DNA of 64,000 nt from Parasediminibacterium sp046546515 (GCF_046546515.1 NZ_JBKHKJ010000018.1:1-64000), one strand, 5' to 3'. Shown: positions 9,549-18,786, counted from the stretch's first letter. Notes: generated by a model not told the origin, from the sequence alone. Translations and numbers: made by a program.

Positions 9549-9625
9549 TCGTAAGTCATAAGTGGTAATTCGCCAGTAGTAAATGGCAAATGTTTTTTGA
9601 CTTACTACTTATCACTTACCACTTT

Positions 9626-10270
9626 TTAAATAAACTGCTCTAAAATGTGCATGAATTGTTGCCGCATAATCATTTTTGCCCCAAGGCTTTCCAGATGTTC
9701 TGTATAAACTTGGCAATCTATCAATACTACTCCTTCTGCTTTTAATTGTTCAACATACTTTATAAACGCATATTTGCTGGCATTGCTTTGGTGGCTAAAC
9801 ATGCTTTCCCCAAAAAATAATTTACCCATGCGTATGCCATATAACCCGCCTACCAATTCGTTATTAGCCCATACTTCTGCACTGTGCGCATAGCCAAGTT
9901 CGTGCAGGGCTATATAAGCATCTACTATTTCAGTTTTAATCCATGTGCCATCCTGCCCCTTGCGTTCTTTGGCTTTGCAGGCATTGATAACAGCAGGGAA
10001 ATCTTTATTAACGGTAAATTCAAATGCATTTCTTTTTAGCAAGGTTTTCATGCTTTTGCTTACCACCAATTCATCAGGTAGTAATATAAACCTGGGGTTT
10101 GGGCTCCACCACAGCGGTATTTCGCCATCATACCATGGGAAAATCCCTTTTTGGTAAGCCAATAGCAAACGTGGCACTTGCAAGTCGCCCCCAATGGCCA
10201 GTAGCCCATCTTCCATTGCATCTTCTACTGGTGGGAACCAAAGTTTTTCATCTAAAACATGCAAGGGCAT
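9626..10270 (-). CDS. aat: Leucyl/phenylalanyl-tRNA-protein transferase
   Basis: Adds Leu or Phe from aminoacyl-tRNA to proteins with N-terminal Arg or Lys, creating N-degrons for ClpAP. 214 residues, normal length. Family motifs: KGIFPWYDGEIPLWWSPNPR near the N-terminus, then VWANNELVGGLYGIRMGKLFFGESMFS and DCQVYTEHLESLGA. It lies 22 bp downstream of clpS on the same strand, so writer and reader of the N-degron pathway are very likely co-transcribed. Confidence 0.95.
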   Translation of the reverse strand: MPLHVLDEKLWFPPVEDAMEDGLLAIGGDLQVPRLLLAYQKGIFPWYDGEIPLWWSPNPRFILLPDELVVSKSMKTLLKRNAFEFTVNKDFPAVINACKAKERKGQDGTWIKTEIVDAYIALHELGYAHSAEVWANNELVGGLYGIRMGKLFFGESMFSHQSNASKYAFIKYVEQLKAEGVVLIDCQVYTEHLESLGAKMIMRQQFMHILEQFI

Positions 10271-10292
10271 ACGCTGCTATTATGATTTGTAA

Positions 10293-10601
10293 TTACCTTC
10301 TTACATTTTGCTCAATGGTTGCCCCAATGCCCCTTTCTGTAATGGCCTCGCACATAGGTTTTAAAGTGTCGTAGCTGCCTACTTTTACGGCATACTTGCC
10401 TTTGTAGTGTATCATCATGGCACATTGTTCGGCCTGTTCTACTGAGTGGCTGCATACTTCTACCAATGTTTCAATTACCCAGTCAAACGAATTTACATCA
10501 TCGTTCCACACGATAATGCAATAGTTGGGAGTGTTTTCAGTAAGCACATCTACATCGCCTTGTTCCCATGGCATTGTTGCAATATCCTTTGTCTTTTCCA
10601 T
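10293..10601 (-). CDS. clpS: ATP-dependent Clp protease adaptor ClpS
   Basis: 102 residues. ClpS binds destabilising N-terminal residues and delivers substrates to the ClpA/ClpC unfoldase. The core runs from NYCIIVWNDDVNSFDWVIE (the NDD substrate-pocket signature) through CSHSVEQAEQCAMMIHYKG to YAVKVGSYDTLKPMCEAI. First gene of a two-gene unit with aat. Confidence 0.94.
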   Translation of the reverse strand: MEKTKDIATMPWEQGDVDVLTENTPNYCIIVWNDDVNSFDWVIETLVEVCSHSVEQAEQCAMMIHYKGKYAVKVGSYDTLKPMCEAITERGIGATIEQNVRR

Positions 10602-10864
10602 ATTTTGGTATTGTATATTACCTGATGCAAAAATATAGGTTATTCTAAACCCTTTGGGAAAGTTTTTACCACAAGGTTCTCAAGGAATAAGAAACACAAG
10701 GTACACAAGATTATGGGGGACTTATAAAGCCCGCAAAGGATTTTAAAAATCCCAAGTGTAACGCACAACTTAAATAGCAGGTATTTTGCTTAGTGTACTT
10801 TGTGCAAATACTACGTGTTCCTTGTGGTTATATTCTTTTGCTTGCTTACACTAAAAGATAAAAC

Positions 10865-11974
10865 CTACCCCACCATTTCATAAATGCTTTTTGAAGCATT
10901 CGCAGAGGCATTGCCTCCTTCCGAAAGCAATTTTTTTAGAGCAGCATAGTCTTGCTGCAATTGGGTTTCTTTTTCTGTGTCACTTAATAGTATAGCCAAC
11001 TCCTTTTCCAGGTTTTGGGTGGTCATTTCATCTTGTATCAGTTCTTTTACCACCAGCTTATCCATTATCAAATTCACGAGGCTTATGAATTTAATCTTTA
11101 TCAGCCGTTTGCCTATTTGGTAGCTTATGTTGCTGCCCTTGTAGCAAACTACTTCTGGCACGGCAAATAATGCTGTTTCCAAAGTAGCGGTGCCGCTGGT
11201 TACTAATGCTGCTTTGGCCTGCATCAACAGGCTATAAGTGCCATCCCCTATCGCTCCAACATTGCTATACGGGCTTAGGAAAGGTTCATAAAAACTATCT
11301 TCCTGCCCAGGGGCTTTTGCTACTACAAATTGGTATTGCGGGAATTTTTTGCTTACGGCCAGCATCACAGGCAGCTTTTTTTCTATTTCTTGTTTGCGGC
11401 TGCCCGGCAGCAGTGCCACTATTGGCAAGCCTGCCGGGGCTTTTGAGTTTGAATGGGCTTTCTTATAGCTATCAATTACTTCTACTAGTGGATGGCCTAC
11501 ATATTCCACATCCCAGTCCCAAACATTTTTAAAATAATCTTTTTCAAAAGGCAGTATCACTAGCATTTTATCGATGCACAGTTTCATTTTCTTTACCCTA
11601 TTGGCCTTCCAAGCCCATACCTGTGGTGATATATAATAGGCTATCTTGTAACCCTGCTGCTTGCCCCATTCCGCTATGCGCAGGTTAAACCCTGGGTAAT
11701 CTATCAATACCAAAACATCGGGCTTAAAAGCAGTAATATCTTCTTTGCAAAACCGAATATTTCGTAGGATGGCAGGCAGGTTTTTCACTACTTCCACAAA
11801 ACCCATGAAAGCCAGCTCCCGGTAATGCTTAACCAGTGTTGCACCAGCAGCCTCCATCATATTGCCACCCCAGCAACGGACATGGGCATTGCTATCAAGC
11901 AGGTGCAACTGCCGGATAAGGTTGCTGCCATGCAAATCGCCGCTGGCCTCGCCTGATATGATATAGTATTTCAT
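10865..11974 (-). CDS. lpxB: Lipid-A-disaccharide synthase
   Basis: Joins UDP-diacylglucosamine and lipid X to form the lipid A disaccharide at the inner membrane. 369 residues, typical length. Motifs: ISGEASGDLHGSNL at the N-terminus, YYISPQVWAWKANRVKKM, VGHPLVE, LLPGSRKQEIEKKLP and SGTATLETALFAVPEVVCYK, the GT-B nucleotide-sugar site. The MFS gene lies 111 bp upstream on the same strand, with a repeat-like intergenic sequence, so co-transcription is uncertain. Confidence 0.96.
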   Translation of the reverse strand: MKYYIISGEASGDLHGSNLIRQLHLLDSNAHVRCWGGNMMEAAGATLVKHYRELAFMGFVEVVKNLPAILRNIRFCKEDITAFKPDVLVLIDYPGFNLRIAEWGKQQGYKIAYYISPQVWAWKANRVKKMKLCIDKMLVILPFEKDYFKNVWDWDVEYVGHPLVEVIDSYKKAHSNSKAPAGLPIVALLPGSRKQEIEKKLPVMLAVSKKFPQYQFVVAKAPGQEDSFYEPFLSPYSNVGAIGDGTYSLLMQAKAALVTSGTATLETALFAVPEVVCYKGSNISYQIGKRLIKIKFISLVNLIMDKLVVKELIQDEMTTQNLEKELAILLSDTEKETQLQQDYAALKKLLSEGGNASANASKSIYEMVG

Positions 11975-12085
11975 GATGGTTTAATTTCGTGAGAAAGTTG
12001 ACCGTTAAACGTTAACCGTGAATCAACATCCTAATTGCCCAACGGTATGACTTCGGTAATCGGTCAACGGTACACAGTTCTCGGT

Positions 12086-13354
12086 TCAATATTCCATTTC
12101 CCTCAATGCTGGGGCTTTGAACCAAGTAGTTGCTACTACCAGAAGGGTCATGCAGCCGCCAAAAACAACGGAAGGTATTACGCCTAGCAACTTGGCAGCC
12201 ACGCCGCTTTCAAACTGCCCTAGCTCGTTGCTGCTGTTGATAAACATAGAGTTTACGCTCATTACACGGCCACGCATACTGTCAGGCGTTTTGAGCTGCA
12301 AGATCGTACCACGGATAACCACGCTAATGCCATCTAACATGCCACTTATTGCCAAGGCAACAAAGGATAGCCAAAATATCTTGGACAAGCCAAAGGTAAC
12401 AATACAAAGCCCGAAGCCAGCAATTGCGTACATAAGTTTTTTGCCCTGCCCTTGGCGGATGGGCTGCAGGGTAAGGATGATGATAATAATAACAGAGCCA
12501 ATATCGGATGCGGCATTTAGCCAGCCAAAACCTACTGGCCCTGCTTTTAAAATATCCTTGGCAAAAACAGGTATCATAGCCACTGCGCCGCCAAACAAAA
12601 CGGCAAACAAATCAAGCGAAAGCGCCCCTAATACTTCCTTCGTGGTGAATACAAAACGAAGCCCTTCCTTCACGCTTTCCATGGTTTTCTTTTCGCCGCT
12701 TCCCTTCATTGGCGGCTTAGGTTTCAAGCGGAAAAGAAAGGAGAAGCCCAGCATGGTAAGCGATGCTACTACTGCCAATGCTCCCGTGTTGCCTATCCCT
12801 GCTATCAGGAAACCTACGCCTGCATGGCCTAAAACAGATGCTGAAAGCCAGCCGCCCTGGTTCCAGGTAGTGGCATTCTGCAATATATCTTTAGGCACAG
12901 TGGAAGCAATAATGGCATGGAAAATAGGGCCAGTGAAAGAACGGAAAACCCCAGTAAAAAAAATGATAATGTATATGCAAAACACAATAGCGTGGCTACT
13001 GAACATGACAGCCGAAACCTTGGTAGAAAGGGCAGCCAGCATCAATACTGCAATAAAGTACAATACAACACCCCGTAGCATTAGCTTCCTTTTCTCGCTG
13101 ATGTCTATCACATGCCCCGCATAAAGTGATAAAGAAACGGCTGGCACTACTTCGCTCAAGCCTATAAGGCCAATAGCAAATGGGTCTTGTGTTAACTCAT
13201 AAACCCACCAGCCTACCAAAGTGCCCAGCATACGAAGCCCCATAATGAACAGGAACCTGCCGATGAGGAAGTTCCTAAATTCTGGCACCTGTGGTGCAGC
13301 AAAAGCGTTGTATGCTTTAGCAGGCGTGGGTTGAATGTCTTTTTCTATGTGCAT
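12086..13354 (-). CDS. MFS transporter
   Basis: 422 residues with about 10-12 hydrophobic segments. It has the layout of the MFS_3/enterobactin-exporter-like group: a conserved first segment (RNFLIGRFLFIMGLRMLGTLVGWWVYELT), a cytoplasmic loop with GHVIDISEKRKLM after helix 2-3, and a central loop rich in Lys (RLKPKPPMKGSGEKKTMESVKEGL). Members export small molecules by proton antiport; the substrate cannot be told from sequence. No adjacent regulator or biosynthetic genes indicate one. Confidence 0.88.
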   Translation of the reverse strand: MHIEKDIQPTPAKAYNAFAAPQVPEFRNFLIGRFLFIMGLRMLGTLVGWWVYELTQDPFAIGLIGLSEVVPAVSLSLYAGHVIDISEKRKLMLRGVVLYFIAVLMLAALSTKVSAVMFSSHAIVFCIYIIIFFTGVFRSFTGPIFHAIIASTVPKDILQNATTWNQGGWLSASVLGHAGVGFLIAGIGNTGALAVVASLTMLGFSFLFRLKPKPPMKGSGEKKTMESVKEGLRFVFTTKEVLGALSLDLFAVLFGGAVAMIPVFAKDILKAGPVGFGWLNAASDIGSVIIIIILTLQPIRQGQGKKLMYAIAGFGLCIVTFGLSKIFWLSFVALAISGMLDGISVVIRGTILQLKTPDSMRGRVMSVNSMFINSSNELGQFESGVAAKLLGVIPSVVFGGCMTLLVVATTWFKAPALREMEY

Positions 13355-14402
13355 AATAGTTTTTTAAAGGTAGTAAGTGATAAGCTGTAAGTTGTAAGTC
13401 ATAAGTGGTAAGTGTTAAGAAATAAATATATAGGTAGTTTACGCTCCCACCGCCTACCACGGGTTGCACCCGTGGCTACTTTTATTCAACCCTTTCAGGG
13501 TTTTAGGCAAATGCACCTAATTTGAAATATTTATCCTTTGGAGAAGATTTACTTATTATATCTTACTCGCTCTACCTTACTTACGACTTACTTACGAAGG
13601 GCTTTACCCTTCGCTGATGTAGGGTACATAAAAGTTTTTCGCTTTTTATTGAAAAAACACCCTAGTACCACCCTGCCCGCCATTTATCCCAAAAAGCCGA
13701 AACAAACACCCCACGGGCAAGAAGATGGGATGCAAACCGAGAACACTTATACAATTTCTACACTATTACTTTTTCTGGGTTTTTTATTAAAATAGTTTCA
13801 GTTTTGACAATTTTCGGTCTTTTTTCCTATTCGCATTTTTTTGAAAAATCGTTACCTCGCCTTTAAGTCATTGATTATCAACAATAATAGCAAAATTTTA
13901 TGCGTATTTTATGCCTATTTTGTGCTTATTTTTTGAGTGATTCGTGCATACTTTTTGCGTATTTTATGCTCATTTTGTGCGTAATTTTTGCGTATTTTAC
14001 AGCCATCAATACAAGGCTAATTTTTTAAGCTAAAACTATCTTAATATTAATAAAAAAATAACTTTGATGCAAGTACTAGTTGATAGCTTTTAAAATGCAT
14101 TTAACCTGATTTTTTAACAAGTGCATTTCTGGGACAAAGATAAGGTTTTTAAAGATTAGGGAATATCGCCACAAAGCGAAAAACTCCTATACAACCAATT
14201 TGCCACTAATGCACGAATAACACTAATTTTATTTATAAATTGGTTGTTTCTAGCTAAACATCAGTTGCTTAGCGGGAGACTTTTATGCACCCCTGATGTA
14301 TTCCGCCCTTTCAGGGCTATATTATGCACATTATATAATTACACTGTTTAAAATATAGCTTATCTTACTCCATTGCCATTTTACTTACGACTTACGATTA
14401 AA
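13355..14402. other. 1.0-kb intergenic region with repeats, no gene
   Basis: Convincing coding signal is absent; the frame at 13538-13795 crosses repeat DNA. The content is repeats: degenerate GTAAGTGATAAG words at 13375-13420, a hairpin element with CCACGGG/CCCGTGG arms and a CCCTTTCAGGG block at 13455-13504 (a related CCCTTTCAGGG block at about 14309-14320), and the 11-bp array at 13895-14004 described separately. Confidence 0.7.
13895..14004. repeat. Ten-unit tandem array, 11-bp unit (consensus ATTTTATGCGT)
   Basis: Ten consecutive units of exactly 11 bp, for example ATTTTATGCGT, ATTTTATGCCT, ATTTTGTGCTT and ATTTTGTGCGT, with one strongly diverged unit in the middle and no indel over 110 bp. 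The period matches that of the TTATCA array at 2004-2107 although the sequence differs. The spacing equals about one helical turn; function unknown. Confidence 0.85.
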
Positions 14403-15035
14403 CTACGGTAAACTAAAATAGTGTTGCCCATTATCATAGTCCCTTTCTAGTGCTTCCAGTACTACCTCCATGTGCTTAGGGTTGCCCAAGAAATCGGCAT
14501 TGGAGGCATCTATAAAAATAGTTTTTATATTGTGCTCCTTTATATAACTGGTATAGGTTTCCTGTATTTTAAACAGGTAATCGTTCGGGATGCTTTGCTC
14601 ATACTCCCTATTGCGTTTTTTTATGTTCGCCTGCAATTTATTGATGGGTGCGTGCAGGTAAATCAAAATATCGGGGAAAGTAACCTGCTGGTGGATAATA
14701 TCGTACAAACGCTGGTACAGGCGGAATTCCTCCTCAGGCAAAGTAACTTTTGCAAACAGCAGGCACTTGGTAAATAGGTAATCGGAAATAATAGCTTCTT
14801 GAAAGAGGTCATTATGGCGCAATGTTTCCTTCATTTGCTTATACCGCTCCGCCATGAAAAACAGTTCCAACGGGAAGGCATATTGCTGCGGGTTTTCATA
14901 AAATTTAGGCAGGAAAGGGTTATCGGCAAATTCCTCCAATATAATCTTGGCATTAAAATGCTTGGCCAATAAATGGGTAAGGGTGGTTTTCCCTGCGCCG
15001 ATATTGCCTTCTACAGTTATAAAACGATACTTCAT
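14403..15035 (-). CDS. Deoxynucleoside kinase
   Basis: 210 residues of the deoxyadenosine/deoxyguanosine/thymidine kinase superfamily, which phosphorylates salvaged deoxynucleosides. It has a P-loop at residues 9-17 (GNIGAGKTT), EEFADNPFLPKFYENP (substrate-binding E in place of the general base region), LELFFMAERYKQM and the lid arginines in KKRNREYEQ. Substrate choice cannot be settled from sequence. It lies 22 bp downstream of folK on the same strand, a gene pairing also seen in other Bacteroidota. Confidence 0.93.
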   Translation of the reverse strand: MKYRFITVEGNIGAGKTTLTHLLAKHFNAKIILEEFADNPFLPKFYENPQQYAFPLELFFMAERYKQMKETLRHNDLFQEAIISDYLFTKCLLFAKVTLPEEEFRLYQRLYDIIHQQVTFPDILIYLHAPINKLQANIKKRNREYEQSIPNDYLFKIQETYTSYIKEHNIKTIFIDASNADFLGNPKHMEVVLEALERDYDNGQHYFSLP

Positions 15036-15057
15036 GTGGCTTCAAAATTAGCTGCCA

Positions 15058-15552
15058 TCAGGTTGCGGCAGGGGTAATTTTTTGCACATTCAGGGTATCG
15101 GGGCATTCATCCAGCAATTGTAGTATGTTTTTTTGCAGGGTTGGGTGCATTAGCATTGGGGCTATTTCGGCCAAAGGCAACAAGGCAAATCGCCTTTCGT
15201 GCAGAAAAGGGTGCGGTATAGTAAGCAGGGGGGTATTGTTTACAACCCCATCTATCAGTAATATGTCAATATCAATAGTCCGTGGTCCGTATTTCATAGA
15301 GCGTACCCGCCCTATTTGTTCTTCTATATGCAGCAAAGCCCGCATCAAATCCTCTGCTGGCAATGAAGCATCCAGTTCTATTGCTTGGTTGTAAAAAGAA
15401 GGCTGGCTGGTAATGCCCCAAGCTGCGGTTTCGTAAATGCCAGACTTATTCACAATGTTGCCGCACTGGGCTTCTATCAACTGCTGGGCTTGCGCTAAGT
15501 ACGCTAAACGGTTGCCGAGGTTGCTGCCCAATAAAATATAAGCATGAGGCAT
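15058..15552 (-). CDS. folK: 2-amino-4-hydroxy-6-hydroxymethyldihydropteridine diphosphokinase
   Basis: Transfers pyrophosphate from ATP to 6-hydroxymethyl-dihydropterin in folate synthesis. 164 residues. Signature elements: LLGSNLGNRLAYL at the N-terminus, SFYNQAIELD, and GRVRSMKYGPRTIDIDILL, the last carrying the magnesium-binding D-x-D. Upstream partner of the deoxynucleoside kinase gene. Confidence 0.96.
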   Translation of the reverse strand: MPHAYILLGSNLGNRLAYLAQAQQLIEAQCGNIVNKSGIYETAAWGITSQPSFYNQAIELDASLPAEDLMRALLHIEEQIGRVRSMKYGPRTIDIDILLIDGVVNNTPLLTIPHPFLHERRFALLPLAEIAPMLMHPTLQKNILQLLDECPDTLNVQKITPAAT

Positions 15553-15601
15553 AGGGGAAGGATATAGGTAAATAAAGTTACATTGGTAAAACGGTGTACT
15601 A

Positions 15602-15835
15602 TCAAATATATACGCCTGTTTGTATGCGTCCTACTTCATCTATCAACTGTTTAACGCCTTGTGTGGTAAGGAGCGAAGAAAAGGTTAAAGGCTCACCAAA
15701 CACATTTTTATCTCTTTTTAGCCAGTTATAAAATGCATCTTTACTCGAAAAAGTTTCCAACCCCATTTCTACTAGTTTTTCTAAATGTACAGTACGTTCT
15801 GTGTCATTAGTAACGTATTTTTGGGAGCATTTCAT
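15602..15835 (-). CDS. Small MbcA/ParS/Xre-type (DUF2384) toxin-binding domain protein
   Basis: 77 residues: LVEMGLETFSSKDAFYNWL, then FGEPLTFSSLLTTQGVKQLID and a final EVGRIQTGVYI. This follows the order of the antitoxin C-terminal domain that binds RES/MbcT-type toxins. The N-terminal DNA-binding part found in full Xre antitoxins is absent and no RES toxin gene is adjacent, so it looks like an orphan or reduced antitoxin. The assignment rests on motif order only. Confidence 0.6.
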   Translation of the reverse strand: MKCSQKYVTNDTERTVHLEKLVEMGLETFSSKDAFYNWLKRDKNVFGEPLTFSSLLTTQGVKQLIDEVGRIQTGVYI

Positions 15836-16083
15836 TTACCATTATTTACATTCAAATTTACGATAATCCCCTTATTTATTTAAAATTTATTTTCAGGATA
15901 ATTTGCGTTAAGTCTTTTTAAGTGCTACTGTTTGTAAATCTGTTATTGTATCAACTCCTAGAGCAACTTAAAAAAACTACTCCTCTTTCTTCTTTCTTTC
16001 TTAGTGCAACTTCGAGCCTTTGTGGCTATTGTAAACATACTAACTGCGAACTTTGTACATTTACCAACGTTATTTACTACACC

Positions 16084-17310
16084 ATGAAGCAATTTACTAT
16101 CCCAAATATTTACCGTAGCCCACTTATTAGTGCCATAAAACAAAAACGCAAACAGGATGACAAATTAAAAAAAGACTTTTCTCCTACTTTATTAAACTTT
16201 GGCAATTTGCACATTTACCTTGCCCGCCATTTCGGGTTTTGCTACGGGGTAGAAAATGCCATTGAAATTGCATTTAAAACCATTGAAGAAAACCCGGGAA
16301 AACGCATTTTCCTGCTTAGCGAAATGATACACAACCCACAGGTAAATGCAGACCTGCAAGCACTTGGCGTGCAATTTTTACAGGACACTTATGGCAAGCA
16401 ATTGATTGGTTTTGATGCTATTAGCAAAGATGACATTGTGCTGATACCCGCTTTTGGCACCACCCTAAGCATCGAAAAAATGCTGAATGATAAAGGGATT
16501 GCCACCGAAAAATACAACACCACCTGCCCTTTTGTAGAAAAAGTTTGGAACAGGAGCGAGCAGATAGGCATAAAAGGCTACAGCATTGTGATACACGGCA
16601 AGCCAAAGCACGAGGAAACAAGGGCTACTTTTTCACACGCCGCAAGCCATAGCCCTTCTGTAATAGTAAATGACATAAAAGAAACCATTGAACTAGCAAA
16701 ATATATCACAGGGGAAAAAGATGCCTCCCATTTTGCCAGTGAATTTGCCGGGCGTTTCTCGAAAGGTTTTGATGTTGGCGAAGACTTGCAACGCTTTGGC
16801 GTGGTGAACCAGACCACGCAGCTAGCCAGCGACACGCAAGCCATTTCAGATTATTTGAAACAGGTAGTAAAACAGCATTACCAATTGTCAGATGCCACTA
16901 TTGGCGAACGCTTTGCAGATACAAGGGACACGCTTTGCTATGCCACCAACGACAACCAGACAGCCGTAAATGGCTTGCTAGCCACCGAGGCGGACCTTGC
17001 ATTGGTAATAGGCGGCTACAATAGTAGCAACACATCGCACTTAGTAGAATTGTGCGAGCAAAAGCTGCCCACTTATTTTATTGATAGTGCCGAAAGGATG
17101 ATTAGCAAAGAAGAAATAATCCATTGCAATTGGGTAACAAAAGAACAAACTAATATTAAGTATTTCCTGCCAGCGCATACACCAGCAAAAGTATTAATTA
17201 CCAGCGGTGCAAGCTGCCCCGATGCAGTAGTAGAAGCTGTGATTAAAAAATTAGCTGGGTTTTATGGTGTAGAAAGCCTTTTGGATACTATTGGGAATCA
17301 ATTTGAGTAA
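16084..17310 (+). CDS. ispH: 4-hydroxy-3-methylbut-2-enyl diphosphate reductase
   Basis: Last enzyme of the MEP isoprenoid pathway, an iron-sulfur reductase forming IPP and DMAPP. 408 residues from the ATG at 16084; an upstream in-frame reading to 15922 would translate a dispersed repeat and is rejected. Cluster ligands: Cys53 (FGFCYGVENA), Cys148 (TTCPFVEKVW) and Cys378 (TSGASCPDAV). The substrate loop GKPKHEETRATFSHA is present. Length and insertions fit the long Bacteroidota form. Confidence 0.95.
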   Translation: MKQFTIPNIYRSPLISAIKQKRKQDDKLKKDFSPTLLNFGNLHIYLARHFGFCYGVENAIEIAFKTIEENPGKRIFLLSEMIHNPQVNADLQALGVQFLQDTYGKQLIGFDAISKDDIVLIPAFGTTLSIEKMLNDKGIATEKYNTTCPFVEKVWNRSEQIGIKGYSIVIHGKPKHEETRATFSHAASHSPSVIVNDIKETIELAKYITGEKDASHFASEFAGRFSKGFDVGEDLQRFGVVNQTTQLASDTQAISDYLKQVVKQHYQLSDATIGERFADTRDTLCYATNDNQTAVNGLLATEADLALVIGGYNSSNTSHLVELCEQKLPTYFIDSAERMISKEEIIHCNWVTKEQTNIKYFLPAHTPAKVLITSGASCPDAVVEAVIKKLAGFYGVESLLDTIGNQFE

Positions 17311-17418
17311 GAAATCAAACAGAGTCAGCATAATATTTTTTGTGAAAAACGGGTTAATTAGCAATCTGCTAATAGTAAATGGTATGGATTTGGCTTGAAA
17401 ATGACAAACCTTATTCAC

Positions 17419-17958
17419 ATGAAAAGAATAGTTCTATTACCCTTAGTAGTCATGATTATTGCTTACTCGTCCTGCAGTTCTTCTAAAACGTATTTTAGTA
17501 ATAATATCAAGGATAAAGTAGAAGCGTCAGGCACGCCGCTTACCAAGCTTCAATATTATATAGACAGGGACGTAGAATTGTCCCGGGAAGTATTGCAAGG
17601 GGAAACAAAAGTTACAAGTGGGGTATTACGTGTAGAAAATGGCAAGAATTTAAACATCATTACTTTAAAAAAGAACACCCCTGGTGTGTGCCTGAAAACA
17701 CAGGATGGCAAGCTGCTTATCTCGTTTGAGGACGGGGAAAACAAATACCTCACTTTTGGAAAAACAAAGTATGCCACCAACAACGACCCGTTCAGGGTGC
17801 TTGCTAATAGCTGGATAGGCAACTATGGGTTGATTACCTATGAAGGCAAGCAATATTTTATACATTCTGGCGGCGATGCCAGCATCATGATAAAAACAAG
17901 CGAGCTAAACATGGAACAGGTAAACAAACATAAAATGAAGGGTAGGACTATATCATAG
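17419..17958 (+). CDS. Predicted lipoprotein of unknown function
   Basis: 179 residues from the ATG at 17419, which gives a compact lipoprotein signal (MKRIVLLPLVVMIIAYSSC); another ATG 24 bp upstream (17395) is possible. Cys19 is the likely lipidated residue, followed by a Ser-rich linker. The mature part is a small beta-rich domain (FGKTKYATNNDPFRVLANSW, IGNYGLITYEGKQYFIHSGG). Not recognised as a named family. A strong terminator follows. Confidence 0.78.
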   Translation: MKRIVLLPLVVMIIAYSSCSSSKTYFSNNIKDKVEASGTPLTKLQYYIDRDVELSREVLQGETKVTSGVLRVENGKNLNIITLKKNTPGVCLKTQDGKLLISFEDGENKYLTFGKTKYATNNDPFRVLANSWIGNYGLITYEGKQYFIHSGGDASIMIKTSELNMEQVNKHKMKGRTIS

Positions 17959-17971
17959 TGCCAAAAAATGC

Positions 17972-18006
17972 AAAATCTAGAAGGTTTTAGAAACCTTCTA
18001 GATTTT
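17972..18006 (+). terminator. Intrinsic terminator after the lipoprotein gene
   Basis: Arms AAAATCTAGAAGGTTT and AAACCTTCTAGATTTT flank a 3-nt loop, with a T run; 14 bp after the stop codon. Confidence 0.9.
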
Positions 18007-18154
18007 TAAGGAAAGCCCCTTAGCATTTATGTTTTTTTGCTAAAAAAAACATAATAATAGATGTTTTTACGCGTATCGTATAACAAAAAGGACTTTTTTC
18101 TCCTTTTTACTTCGTGCTACTTTGAGCCTTCGAGTCTTTGTGGCGAAAAAAGTT

Positions 18155-18460
18155 TTAAAACCTTCTCCTTGGTGGTGCACTCTTGTTTACAAAGCCTGTT
18201 CTTGGTGCGCCAGTCCGTGGTTGTTCTTCTGCTGCTTTCACGGCAATTTTTTTTCCAAACAAACTTACGCCATCCAGTAAATCAATCGCTTCTTTAGCTT
18301 CGGCGCTATTGGCCATGTCCACAAAGCCAAAGCCCTTGCTTTTGCCCGTTTCCCTGTCTTTAATAATAATTGCAGAAACTACATCACCATACAGTTCAAA
18401 CATTTCTTTTAAATCCACTTCGTCCAAGTTGCCGGAAATGCCACCCACAAATAGCTTCAT
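18155..18460 (-). CDS. RRM-type RNA-binding protein
   Basis: 101 residues: one RNA recognition motif with RNP2 (KLFVGGI, residues 2-8) and RNP1 (KGFGFVDM, about residues 41-48), followed by a short basic Pro/Arg tail (APRTGFVNKSAPPRRRF). This is the single-RRM type common in Bacteroidota and Cyanobacteria, thought to bind single-stranded RNA, sometimes in cold response. Single gene between a dispersed repeat and the tRNA. Confidence 0.92.
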   Translation of the reverse strand: MKLFVGGISGNLDEVDLKEMFELYGDVVSAIIIKDRETGKSKGFGFVDMANSAEAKEAIDLLDGVSLFGKKIAVKAAEEQPRTGAPRTGFVNKSAPPRRRF

Positions 18461-18637
18461 AATATTATTTTAAGGTAAAAGTAAAAATCCCTGTTATTTT
18501 TATTTTATTCAGGATTGAATAATAATTAAATTTCAAATTAACGCAAATGCACTAGCAAACAGCAAGCCATTTTGTTATCACAATTAAAATATTAGCAAAA
18601 AAACTTCAAACCCTGTATTAATGAGGTTTTGATTATG

Positions 18638-18711
18638 TGATTCGGATTGGATTCGAACCAATGACCCTCATCTTAGAAGGATGACGCTCTATCCAGCTGA
18701 GCTACCGAACC
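18638..18711 (-). tRNA. tRNA-Arg (anticodon TCT)
   Basis: 74 nt. The acceptor stem GGTTCGG pairs with CCGAATC (one G-U pair), the D-stem is GCTC/GAGC, the anticodon stem TCATC/GATGA encloses the loop CTTCTAA with anticodon TCT, and the T-arm is ATTGG-TTCGAAT-CCAAT. Discriminator base A; CCA is not encoded. No integrated element is seen at this tRNA. Confidence 0.96.
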
Positions 18712-18786
18712 AATTTGGGATGCAAATTAACGGAAAAAAAGCAACTCATTTTTAATTCGTAGTTCAAAATTAAAAATTCAGTTACG

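Noticed and set aside
12117..13124. 335-residue reading frame on the plus strand opposite the MFS transporter
   Set aside because: Antisense to a clear membrane-transporter gene; composition (Pro/Thr/Ser-rich, no motif) is what a reversed hydrophobic gene gives.
13538..13795. 85-residue frame in the intergenic region before the deoxynucleoside kinase
   Set aside because: No upstream signal or conserved motif; it runs through intergenic repeat DNA.
13895..14004. CRISPR array
   Set aside because: Units of 11 bp without spacers, and no cas genes in the window.
18638..18711. tRNA-Arg as attachment site of the island
   Set aside because: The tRNA is intact, no direct repeat of its 3' end was seen, and the island junction lies 5.4 kb away in comM.
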